A stretch of DNA of 64,000 bases from Dipteronia dyeriana. Lineage: Eukaryota > Streptophyta > Magnoliopsida > Sapindales > Sapindaceae. The notes below the pieces were generated by a model. The model saw only the letters and a list, made by a program, of their open reading frames with translations, did no database searches and was not told the DNA's origin. The position numbers were made by a program, and so were the translations under genes. The stretch is from the NCBI GenBank assembly GCA_032871835.1, contig CM065295.1:26794501-26858500 (forward strand), written 5' to 3'. Each line of letters begins with the position of its first letter. Position 1 is the first letter of the stretch. Shown one piece after another: positions 10,453 through 19,974 of this stretch.

Positions 10453-11089
10453 TTTTGGTATCAGATCTTGGCTCAAGTTTGAGGTTTGCATATTCATTTA
10501 TTTGTTGTTCTTTTAGTTTTTTTTTTCTCACTTTCTTTTCTTCTTCATCTTATAGCACCGTATCTATAATTCATCTTAATATTTGTGCTTCTTGAGGTTA
10601 TTATCATTCTTCTTTGTTTTCCGCAGAAAAAAAAAAGACGAAAAAAAACAAAAAAAAAAGTATTGCGGATTCAAGGAATTCTTGCAAAATTCCAAAAATC
10701 TTTCTTTGTTCATATCGTTCTTGTTTCGGTTTGGGAAATTTTTAAATATTTTCTTCTTAACCAAAACAAACAGAATTCTAATTGGGAGAAAAATTGATAT
10801 TTCAGTTCTAATCTTTGTTTACTTTAAGTGGCCTACCTTTTATTTAGACCTACCCAATTTCACTCCGTTGAATTTGCCATAATCTGAATTGTTTGTTTAA
10901 AAGGACCTTAGTTAATCTAAGAACCCAAAGAACAAAACAAGAGAGGTAAAAGGCAAGAGTGGTGAGATTAGCATCGAGAAAAGCCAAATAATTGTGTGAA
11001 ACACGAGTGGTGTGAATCAATTCTTTGGGAGAAACACGTGAGGGAGTGATTGTGAGGTTGTTCTAACTTTTTTTTTTCAGGTTTTAAAC
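10453..11089 (+). other. Leader of gypsy G with putative splice acceptor
   Basis: This is an untranslated leader between primer site and gag. It has pyrimidine-rich and A-rich runs at 10500-10670 and no credible ORF. Just before gag is a sequence like a plant 3' splice site: TTCTAAC, a T-run, then CAG at 11078-11080, nine bases before the ATG. A candidate donor AGAG|GTAAAAGG lies at 10946. Splicing is inferred only. Confidence 0.5.
10456..10467 (+). promoter_or_regulatory. Primer-binding site of G
   Basis: TGGTATCAGATC starts three bases after the 5' LTR end. It matches the initiator-Met tRNA primer site TGGTATCAGAGC except for one base. Confidence 0.85.
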
Positions 11090-12330
11090 ATGTCTAACAA
11101 AGATAAAAAAGTGAGTTCTTCCTCAAATGATCAAGTGATTCAAGCAATGAAGCAACAATTTGAACGTATGTTCAAAGTGATGGGAGATGTAGGAGATCGT
11201 CTAGAAAGACATGATGAAGCAATTACCAGATTGCAAAGAGAATCACGACGTGGAAGACAACCAGCCTTTGTCAATGATGTATATGATGGTGAAGAAGACA
11301 CGGATGATGGCCAAGCTACCATCATTGGTCTAGACGTTAATCCTAGAAGACAAGCTAGGAGAGGACGTTTTGATGGTGTGGACCGAAACATAGGCAGCAT
11401 CAAAATGAAAATTCCTCCTTTTCAAGGGAAGAACAATCCGGATGCCTATTTGGAATGGGAATGAAAAGTGGAGCTGATATTTGAATGTCATAATTACTCC
11501 GAAGAGAAAAAGGTAAAACTAGCTGTTGTTGAATTTTGTGATTATGCTATTGTTTGGTGGGATCAATTGTGTAAAAACAGACGTAGAAATGGTGAAAGAC
11601 TTGTAGAGACTTGGTTGGAGATGAAACAAATCATGAGGAGGAGATTTGTCCCTAGCCATTACTATAGGGATTTGCATCAACGGTTACAAAATTTGACACA
11701 AGGTTCCATGAGTGTAGAAGAATATCACAAAGAAATGGAGATAGCCATGATAAGGGCTAATGTGGAGGAGGACCGTGAGGCCACCATGGCTCGGTTTTTG
11801 AGTGGGTTAAACAAGAACATTGCTGATCTTGTGGAGTTACAACATTATGTGGAGATTGAGGACATGGTGGGTGTGGCAATGAAGATTGAAAGGCAACTCA
11901 AAAGAAAAGGCATCAGGTATGATTCAAAACCTTATTCAGGTTCTTCTTCTTCTTGGAAACCGAATTGGGGTAAAAAGGATGATAAACCCATTGTTAAGCC
12001 TAAAATTGATGAAACTAAAAGCAAAAATGAAATAGGCAACAAGGGTAGAGGTGAGAATCAACCTAATCAAACTAGAGACATTAAGTGTTTTAAGTGCCTT
12101 GGACATGGTCATGTGGCACGTGAATGTCCTAATAAAAGGGTAATGATCATGTGGGATGGGACAGTTGAATCAGAAAGTGAGATAGAGGATGAAGATGACA
12201 TGCCACATTTAGAAGATGCAAGTGATGTAGAGTATGCTAGTGGAGAAAATTTGGTTGTACAACGCACACTTAGTTTGCAAAGTAAAATTAATGAACATGG
12301 TGAGCAACGTGAAAATTTGTTTCATACTCA
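11090..12330 (+). pseudogene. Gypsy G gag
   Basis: Gag forms the virus-like particle and packages the RNA. The start at 11090 is the first ATG after the putative splice acceptor. An acidic/basic N-terminus is followed by the conserved core (IPPFQGKNNPDAYLEWE, then VEFCDYAIVWWDQL) and a CCHC knuckle CFKCLGHGHVAREC at 12086-12127. A TGA at 11462-11464 interrupts the core; T-family copies have Lys-Arg there. The downstream frame continues unchanged, so one point mutation inactivated gag. Confidence 0.9.
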
Positions 12331-12900
12331 TTGTTTGATTGCTAACAAGTTGTGTAATGTGATTGTGGATAGTGGAAGTTGTACAAATGTGGCAAGTACC
12401 TTGCTTGTGGAGAAACTGAAATTACCTACTATTAAACATCCAAAACCATACAAGTTACAATGGTTGAATGATAGTGGTGTTGTGAAGGTAAATCGAAAAG
12501 TGTTAATTTCTTTTTCAATTGGTAGATATAAGGATGATGTTTGGTGTGATGTGGTACCTATGTATGCTAGTCACATGTTATTGGGGAGACCATGGCAATA
12601 TGATCGAAGGGTAATGCATGATGGGTTTAAGAACCGTTATTCTTTGATCATGGAGGGACAGAAATACCAACTTGGACCTTTGCCTCCAAATACAATTTTT
12701 GAAGACCAAATGCGTATAAAACAGCAATATGAAGAGCTTGAATCTTCATTAGCTGAAACTTTGGAAAGGGAGCAAGAAAAAGTGAAAAAAAAAAGTGATT
12801 TGAGTGGTAAAAATGAGAGCAATGGGAAACACAAGGGGAGAGAAAACAAGGAAGGCTTGAGTGAAAGAAAAATGAGTGTTTATGCAAAAATGTGTGATGT
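12331..12900 (+). pseudogene. Gypsy G aspartic protease
   Basis: In frame with gag, the protease shows the active-site motif VIVDSGSCTNVAS near 12360-12400 and the HMLLGRPWQYDR segment typical of gypsy PR. A charged linker rich in Lys and Glu (about 12720-12860) precedes RT. The catalytic DSG is intact. It would be made only as part of the gag-pol polyprotein, which is interrupted upstream. Confidence 0.88.
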
Positions 12901-14440
12901 GAAGAAAACATTAACCATGAGGCATCCCTTACTTGTACTTATGTACAAGGATGTTTTAATTGTTTCTAATGAAATTAACAAGAGTTTGCCTAGTGTTATT
13001 GTTGATATTTTGCAGAAAAATGAGGATCTATTTCCTGAAGATGTTCCTATTGGTTTGCCACCAATTAGAGGAATTGAACATCAAATTGATTTCATTCCGG
13101 GTGCAAGCATACCAAATAGGCCAGCATATAGATGCAACCCCGAAGAGACCAAGGAAATCCAAAAGCAAGTAAGTGAGCTTATGGAAAAGGGATATGTACG
13201 TGAAAGCATGAGTCCTTGTGTGGTTCCTATTTTTGTTGGTACCTAAAAAGGATGGTTCTTGGAGAATGTGTGTTGATTGTCGAGCCATCAACAAAATCAC
13301 GGTAAAGTATAGACATCCTATCCCTAGGTTAGATGATATGTTGGATGAATTGCATGGTTCTTGTGTGTTTTCAAAGATTGATTTGAAATCTGGATATCAT
13401 CAAATAAGAATGCATGAGGGTGATGAATGGAAAACCGCTTTCAAAACTAAACTTGGTCTATATGAATGGTTAGTAATGCCTTTTGGCCTAACTAACGCAC
13501 CTAGTACTTTTATGAGATTGATGAACCATGTTTTGCATGCTTACATTGGAAAGTTTGTAGTAGTTTATTTTGATGATATACTTGTGTATAGCAAAAATTT
13601 AGACGAGCATGTAACACATTTAAAGGCTATTTTTGATGTGCTTAGGAAAGAAAAGTTATATGTTAATCTAAAGAAATGCATTTTTTGCACTAATGAACTT
13701 ACTTTTCTTGGTTATGTTGTTAATGATAAAGGAATACATGTTGATCAAGAAAAAGTGAAAGTAATTAGGGAGTGGCCGAAACCCACTTGTGTTAGTAATG
13801 TAAGGAGTTTTCATGGTCTTGCTAGCTTTTATAAGATATTCATTAAGGATTTTTCTGCCATTGCTGCACCATTAACTGAATGCATAAAAAATAATGTGGG
13901 ATTTTGGTGGGGTAAAGAACAAGATGATGCTTTTAACTTGCTTAAACACAAACTTAGTTCAGCACCTTTGCTTGCTTTGCCTAACTTTGCTAAAACTTTT
14001 GAGATTGAGTGTGATGCAAGTGGAATAGGTATTGGAGGAGTCTTAATGCAAGAGGGCAAACCCATTGCATTCTTTAGTGAGAAGCTAAGTGGAGCAAGTC
14101 TTAACTACCCGACGTATGATAAGGAGTTTTATGCCTTGGTGAGAGTGTTAGAGACATGGCAGCACTATCTTTGGTACAAGGAATTCATTATACACACCGA
14201 TCATGAGTCCTTGAAATATCTCAAAGGACAAGGAAAGCTAAGCCGTAGGCATGCAAAATGGGTGGAGTTTATTGAATCCTTTCCATACATCATCAAGTAC
14301 AAACAAGGTAAGGAGAATGTGGTTGCCGATGCTCTTTCTAGAAGGTATGCTATAATTTCTAAACTTGATGCAAAATTATTGGGTTTTGAGTACATTAAAG
14401 ACTTATACAATTCTGACTTTGATTTTGCTAATGTTTATGG
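12901..14440 (+). pseudogene. Gypsy G reverse transcriptase and RNase H
   Basis: RT begins around LPPIRGIEHQIDF and continues through [19 protein letters not shown] and [13 protein letters not shown] to the catalytic [12 protein letters not shown] (about 13556-13590). RNase H follows with [14 protein letters not shown], the Glu-containing YDKEFYALV and [12 protein letters not shown]. An extra T in the T-run near 13231 shifts the frame, so the first part ends at 13246 and the rest is read in another frame from 13218. Catalytic residues are intact, so this is a recently broken enzyme. Confidence 0.92.
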
Positions 14441-15646
14441 GGCATGTGAGCAAGGGGGTTTTGACAAGTTCTTTAGGCATGATGGTTTTCTTTTCAAAGA
14501 AAATAAGCTGTGTGTTCATAGATGTTCAATGAGAGAATTGCTTGTGAGAGAGGCACATAGTGGCGGGTTAATGTGGCATTTTGGAGTTAAAAAGACTTTG
14601 GGTGTGTTAAATGATCATTTCTTTTGACCACACATGAAAAGAGACGTTGAGAGAATATGTGAGAGATGCATTACTTGCAAACGAGCTAAATCTAAAGTAA
14701 TGCCTCATGGGCTGTATACTTCTCTTCCTATACCTAGTGAGCCTTGGGTTGATATATCAATGGACTTTGTCTTGGGATTACCCAAGTCAAAAGGGGGGAG
14801 AGATTCTATTTTTGTTGTTGTTGATAGGTTCACCAAGATGGCACATTTCATTCCTTGCCACAAAACAGATGATGCGACTTTTGTTGCGGGGCTGTTCTTC
14901 AGAGAAATTGTGAGGTTACACGGAATTCCAAGGACAATTGTGAGTGATAGAGATGTGAAGTTCCTTAGCCACTTTTGGAAAACGCTTTGGAGAAAGTTGG
15001 GTACAAACTGATGTATTCAACCACTTGTCATCCACAAACAGATGGACAAACAGAGGTGGTAAACAGAACTTTATCAATGCTTTTGAGAGCCATAATTCAA
15101 AGGAATTTGAAGAATTGGGAGGAATGCTTGCCACATGTGGAGTTTGCTTATAATCGAAGTGTGCATGCTATAACAAACCATTCACCATTTGAAGTTGTGT
15201 ACGGGTTCAATCCATTATCTCCTATGGATTTACTACCTTTACCTTTGGAAAGAGCTAATTTGGATGGTAAGCAAAAAGCTGATTTTGTCAATGCCTTGCA
15301 TGAAAAGGTGCGCACACAAATTGAAAAGAAAACTCTACAATATGAGAAGCAACATAACAAGGGCCGAAAGCAAGTAGTATTTGAACCTGGTGATTAGGTC
15401 TGGGTACACTTGAGGAAGGAAAGATTTCCTAGCAAACGAAAGTCTAAACTAATGCCAAGAGGGGATGGACCATTTCGAGTCCTTCAAAGAATCAATGACA
15501 ATGCATACAAGCTGGAACTACCAAGTGAGTATGGCAATGTTAGTGCAACTTTCAATGTTTCTGATTTGTCTTTGTTTGATGTAGGTGATGAAGGTGCTGA
15601 TTCGAGGACGAATCCTTTCGAGGAAATGGGGAATGATGAGGACTAG
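14441..15646 (+). pseudogene. Gypsy G integrase
   Basis: Integrase shows the HHCC zinc region ([11 protein letters not shown]), then the DDE core with [21 protein letters not shown] and [10 protein letters not shown]. The C-terminal region includes VSATFNVSDLSLFDVGD. Defects are a Trp codon changed to TGA at 14625-14627, a 1-base deletion near 15010 and a Trp to TAG at 15395-15397. The frame enters the 3' LTR and stops at 15644-15646, where a Gln codon has become TAG. This removes the LTR-encoded tail that is still open in the solo LTR at 26400. No canonical chromodomain is seen. Confidence 0.9.
15620..15633 (+). promoter_or_regulatory. Polypurine tract of G
   Basis: GAGGAAATGGGGAA directly precedes the 3' LTR. 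It is the expected plus-strand primer, with one interrupting T. Confidence 0.8.
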
Positions 15647-16644
15647 CCAGTTGATCACAATTCGGCTAAGGTTAGAAAAGATCCAAATCCTTTAACCATT
15701 CATGGAGGACCAATGAGAAGATCTGAAGCTAAAAGGATGAAAGAAGCCTAAACTTGTTTAATGGAAAACATTTGGAAGGAGCAAGCTAGTTAAGATTTGG
15801 TCAAGGTTCTAAGGATGCAAGAAGAGTATAAAATGGTTAACATGTTTCAAACAAGTCCAAATCCTGAAGACAAGAGTACAGCCTTGTTAGAATGAAGTAT
15901 TCTAGCCTATCTTGAAGAATAAAAGGCCATTCGGCCATGTTGGGTTTTGTGGGCCTATTTTATAATTAGTTTGGGTTTAATTATGTTGGGTTTTGTGAGC
16001 TTATTTTCTTATTAGTTTGGGTTTAATTGTGTTGGGTTTTGTGGGCTTATTTTATGAATAGTTTGGGTTTTTGTGTTGGGTGAGTTCATGTGTTCTTTGA
16101 TTAGGAATAAGGAGTTACAAAGGCTGAATACTTTATGGCCATTATTCATGGTCTAAATGTCATTTAGTGGGAGGTTACACATTTAGTGGGAGGTTACACA
16201 TTTAATGGGCAGTTATATTTGTGTTGTATTGTCCTTGGCCTTTGTTCTATATAAACAAGGCTGCTTTTTCTATGTAAGGAGAGATTTGAGTAATATAAAC
16301 TTATTTGAGCACTTTGTGAGTGTTTTGTTCTTAAGTTCTTGCATGAACTTTGAAACTTATCAAGCTTATTCGGCTTGTGGCATTCAACAACCTCAAAATC
16401 TTTGTTTTGCCTTTAAACTTATCAAACTTCATAGTTTGTGGCGTTTTGGGGAAATCAAAGTGCTGATCTAATTAGCTTTTATCATCATTTTATTGATAAA
16501 GTGATTAGAATAGTTTCTCTTACTTTAATCTTGAACGATCGGGTTTGTTTTCAAAAAAATTGGAGGGTGTTAAATTGCATTCCATATGTATCATAGCTCT
16601 TTAGCTATTGGGGTGTATGGTTGCTAAGTTAACAATTTCCATCA
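15634..16644 (+). repeat. 3' LTR of gypsy G
   Basis: This 1011-bp copy matches the 5' LTR with scattered substitutions plus an ~18-base segment absent from the 5' copy. The TATA box is at 16248-16255. It ends at 16644 and is followed by the GTTTG duplication. Confidence 0.93.
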
Positions 16645-16649
16645 GTTTG

Positions 16650-17216
16650 GAAGGAAGATCCATATAAGAAGGGGATTGCATAGTCTTGAGCCTATGGCAA
16701 GTTACATCAGAATGGCCAAAAGACTTGCATTCAGTGTAGATTTTAGGTTTCCATTGGTATTCAACCAAAATTTCAACTTTTTCACCTTCATTTGGATACG
16801 TATCATCTCCCATAAAAAGGTCAAAAGAATCAACCAAGTCACAAGTGGCATCTATTTCAATACAAACTCTAGCAAACGAGATTCTCTTCATAGATTCTGT
16901 TAGACTATCAGCATAGAGAGGCTTGCCAACCGCACTAGCAATGTAGCTCAAGCCCTCTTCAGTCCAATATTCATAAGGAATATTGAAGAGCTTAACCCAC
17001 ACTGGGATTTTAGAATAAGTATCTTTTGTTAAAATGAGCCTAGGATGCCATTTCTTGAGAATCAACATCCTTCCAGTAAACAACCAAGGGCCTGCTTCCA
17101 AAACATTAGAACAAGCTTTATCATCCGAAAATTTGAAAAAATAGAACCCCTTCTCATTAGCTAGAACTTCTAGCAGACCACGGCTGCCCCAAATACGCAT
17201 GGCAATATTTTTGACT
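16650..17216 (-). pseudogene. LINE A ORF1, middle piece (DUF4283-like and CCHC)
   Basis: This is ORF1 sequence on the right side of gypsy G. It carries a DUF4283-like domain (MRIWGSRGLLEVL, GPWLFTGRMLILKKWHP, KIPVWVKLFNIP, GKPLYADSLT) and a CCHC knuckle (CTECKSFGHSDVTC in copy B; here YTECKSFGHSDVTC, first Cys changed to Tyr). A 184-base deletion at 17217 relative to copy B puts it out of frame with the N-terminal piece. Loss of the first knuckle Cys would also impair RNA binding. Confidence 0.88.
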
Positions 17217-18477
17217 AGAGTTTAAGCACATTACAATAGGAATTAGGAGCTATTTCAGGAATTATAGGAGAGGGACATTTAGGTTGACCTGCATCCTTGT
17301 TTGAAACATTAATAACCAAAGGAGAAGTTGTAGGGATGTCTTTACATTGCTGAACATCAGGATGCCCGAATGAGTCAACACCACCAAGCTGGACATGCTG
17401 GCATTCAACATTTGTGGAGGAATAGGCTCTTCCTTTTGAGGCTAGCTTTTGGGCATTACCTAAAGAGGAAAGAGGCACATATTGCTGCAGCACAGCATGC
17501 TTCAGATTTTCAGTAGGCTTTTCGGAGTTGTCACCTTGATCCTTGGTCCCTTTCTTCTGCCCTATCACATTCTTGGAGGGAGCCGCCGTTTTTGAACCTT
17601 CTACATTTTTGGAGGGACAAACTTCCACTTTAGAGGCAGGCTTTTCAGCATTACCAAATGTAGACAAAGGCTGATTAGGCTCTTCAGCACTATGAGTAGG
17701 TTTCCCAGCCCTATTACCTTGGTCCATGGACCCTTTCTTCTTTACCATCACGTTCTGGAGAGGGTTCACCATATTTGAACCTTCAAGAACTCCATTGTTG
17801 CCTATAATGGCTGCAGGAGATGAAGGAACCTGGTGTAGTTGGGCAGGTCTATGGACATCAAGGGCAGGCTTTTCAGACCTATTACATTGATCCATGGTCC
17901 CTTTCTTCTTCCCCAACTCGTTCTTGAGATGTGCAGCACAACATGAATCTTCAAAACCTCCATTGTTGCCTAAGTTGGCTGCAATAGTTGAGGTTTGTGG
18001 GCTGCTAGATAGGACCCCTTTACCTTCAATAACAACAGCTCTATTGAGAGTACTATGGCCAGTTCTTGCATGGTTGATAGCATTATTTAAAACGAGCTTG
18101 GGTATGCTAGAACAATGCCCTATTTTGGAAGACCCATTGTTGTACTCAATAGAGTCATTAGCTTTTAAAATGGAAGAAACTCCAGCTGAAGAAACTATGT
18201 GGGGGGAGGGAAAGGGTCGGTTTTGCAAGGAAGGAGAGGGAGGCAGTATACTAGAAATGGAAGAAGAAAGTGCATCCGGGAATGGTGGATTTTCCATGGT
18301 AGAACCGGGTGGGAGGACCAAAGAGTTGGGGGTAGAAAGCCTTTTGGAACCAAGGCGAGGAAGAGATGGATGTTTAGGAGAGGGATTCATGGAAAGAGAA
18401 GAAGGGTTGATGGAACCTAAGCATGGAAGAGATGAGTGTTTAGGTGAGGAAGTCATGGATAGAGAAGAATCCACCAT
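17217..18477 (-). pseudogene. LINE A ORF1, N-terminal piece
   Basis: A 420-codon stretch begins at ATG 18475-18477, the same start as the intact ORF1 of copy B. It is a low-complexity, Ser/Pro-rich N-terminal region with repeated KKKGxxDQ-type segments (LGKKKGTMDQ, VKKKGSMDQ, GQKKGTKDQ) and no known fold. It ends at 17215 soon after the 184-bp deletion shifts the frame. Bases 18478-18575 upstream are LINE 5' sequence. Confidence 0.85.
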
Positions 18478-18575
18478 GAAAATGGGCTGGGATTAGAAAG
18501 AGGCAGCAAAAAATTCTAGAGAGAAGGAGGAGCATCTCTCTCTTTTAATTGCAAATAATAAACATGGCTAATTTT

Positions 18576-18589
18576 TCATTAACTTCATT
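18576..18589. repeat. Target-site duplication, right copy (LINE A)
   Basis: TCATTAACTTCATT matches 4433-4446. The old gypsy gag resumes immediately after it. Confidence 0.85.
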
Positions 18590-18760
18590 ACGAAACTCGA
18601 TATTGATTTACTATGATCAAACCTAACTTATTCAATCCTAACAATCATGCAACAAGAACAAATAGGACATTAAGCCATAATTATTTCAAGCCTAACTTAT
18701 TCAATCCTAACAACTTAACTAATAGTTTGACTAGGTTTCCACCACCTTGCAATGCTTGCA
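18590..18760 (-). pseudogene. Old gypsy, gag N-terminus or leader beyond LINE A
   Basis: Joined conceptually to the other side of the LINE, this is the upstream end of the minus-strand gypsy gag. Only about ten codons next to the LINE read plausibly. The rest is probably leader. It contains a ~25-bp direct repeat (CCTAACTTATTCAATCCTAA) at about 18614 and 18692. Confidence 0.5.
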
Positions 18761-18942
18761 TGGCTCTTGTACACATCATACCACCAAAATCTTCCCCATC
18801 TCTTTCCATTAGACTCATCACGCTATGACACGAAACCCAGCCAACCACAGAGGGGATATTCCTTTGCTCAACATCCACAAAACTCAACCATCTATTTATT
18901 CATGGATTTGTCACTTTTGGAATATTATAGAGGAAATATTAC
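18761..18942. other. Unassigned stretch
   Basis: No gene is recognisable. It may be the leader or LTR of the old gypsy. A TACCACCAAAATC segment near 18778 faintly resembles a reversed primer site but is not convincing. Confidence 0.25.
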
Positions 18943-18945
18943 TTA

Positions 18946-19765
18946 GGTCATCTCCAATGGTTCTCTATTTTGGAGACTCAAAATGGAATATTCTTGAAAT
19001 ATTCTTAGAATATTCCATCTCCATAAATTTACAACTCCAATCATTCTCCATTTTACAATATCTAAATAATAAAATAGTAATACTTTTCAAACTTTCTTTA
19101 ATAAAAATTGTCTTCTCTTTATTATTTTAGGTAATAATTTACTCATTTTCATTACACCAAAATTTTTCTAATCTTTTTTTATAATTATCCACACCTAAAT
19201 ACTTTTACAAGTAATGATTTTGAAATATTTTTTTAACATTTATATTCTTTACACCTAATATTATTTACCGAGAACGCAAATGGAGAAAGATTTGTACAAT
19301 TAGATATGTTAATCTTAATATTTTATTTTAATGAATTATTTAGAGTTAATTACTATGATATATGTTAATTACATCTAAAAATTGATTATTTGAAACATTT
19401 ATTTTGAATTGAAATATTTATTAATTAATTATTAAAAAAAAATAATTAAAATATAGTAAATATACTCAGTTGAAAGATCTTAATAAAATATTTCTAATGA
19501 TATAATTTTTATAGTGATTATATTTATGAATAAAAAAATTATATTAAATTAATTGAGTTTAGTTAAATATATGAAAAGTAGATAAAAGGGATCAAATAAT
19601 ATTATTTAATGTAAATAGTGAAATAAAGATTGAGATTTGGATCTCTAAATTTGGAGATCCAAATCAAATCTTCACAATGAAATCTCTATTTCATTTTGGA
19701 GAACCATTAGAGTAAAATGGATCTCCATTGGAGACCATTAAAATGGAGATCCATTGAAGATGGTC
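18946..19765. mobile_element. MITE with TTA target duplication (PIF/Harbinger-like)
   Basis: This 820-bp non-coding element has imperfect terminal inverted repeats: the left end GGTCATCTCCAATGG pairs with the reverse complement of the right end, GACCATCTTCAATGG. It is flanked by TTA at 18943-18945 and 19766-19768. Both ends carry further copies of a CTCCATTTTGGAG-like motif. A 3-bp TTA/TAA duplication and ends of this kind fit PIF/Harbinger MITEs. The interior is AT-rich, without a transposase. Confidence 0.75.
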
Positions 19766-19768
19766 TTA

Positions 19769-19974
19769 AAGAGTATGAATGGGGACTGCCTATTGATTGT
19801 TTTGCCTCTATTAATCGCTTGGAAGGGTGAGACTTGAGAGAGAATGAGAAAAAAAAATATAACTTGGTTTGTTGATTGTTTTGTTTCGGTAAATTGTTTG
19901 GAAGGTGCTAGAGACAATGAAAGAGAATAGAAAAGGTTGAGAAGCTGAGCATATATAAATTAGGGAAAACTTTA
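19769..19974. other. Unassigned AT-rich stretch
   Basis: No coding potential or repeat structure is recognised. Confidence 0.3.

Larger units (their letters stand above)
9458..16644 (+). mobile_element. Gypsy element G, full length (CRM-like chromovirus)
   Basis: This 7187-bp LTR retrotransposon inserted into LINE A ORF1. The order is 5' LTR (9458-10452), primer site, leader, gag-PR-RT-RH-IN, polypurine tract and 3' LTR (15634-16644). LTRs begin TGATGAGGAC and end TCCATCA. Pol resembles the CRM clade of chromoviruses in motifs such as LPPIRGIEH and [11 protein letters not shown]; this is an assignment from memory of the family, not a search. There are three in-frame stops inside gag-pol plus two frameshifts, so it is no longer autonomous. 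The two LTRs differ at a few sites and by an ~18-base indel, so the insertion is moderately old. Confidence 0.93.
4447..18575 (-). mobile_element. LINE copy A (plant L1-type), with two nested insertions
   Basis: This is a minus-strand non-LTR element. A poly-A tail shows as poly-T at 4445-4454, followed by a 3' UTR, ORF2 and ORF1. It is flanked by the 14-bp duplication TCATTAACTTCATT. It is closely similar to LINE copy B at 38236-44597. Two later insertions interrupt it: a solo LTR at 4825-5600 and gypsy G at 9458-16644. Without them it would be about 6.2 kb. ORF1 carries a 184-bp deletion and ORF2 has stops, frameshifts and an endonuclease deletion, so it is dead. Confidence 0.9.

Noticed and set aside
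10583..10882. Overlapping ORFs in the G leader
   Set aside because: They run through A-rich low-complexity DNA between primer site and gag and encode Lys/Phe-rich nonsense.
15410..15646. Chromodomain at the end of G integrase
   Set aside because: No aromatic cage or chromodomain-like segment is visible; the C-terminus instead leads into the LTR-encoded tail.
17894..18496. 200-codon plus-strand ORF
   Set aside because: It is antisense to LINE A ORF1; an equivalent antisense ORF occurs in LINE B at 43900-44502, as expected from shared sequence, and it has no recognisable domain.
18770..18800. Reversed primer-binding site for the old gypsy
   Set aside because: Only a loose match (TACCACCAAAATC) and no LTR end beside it.
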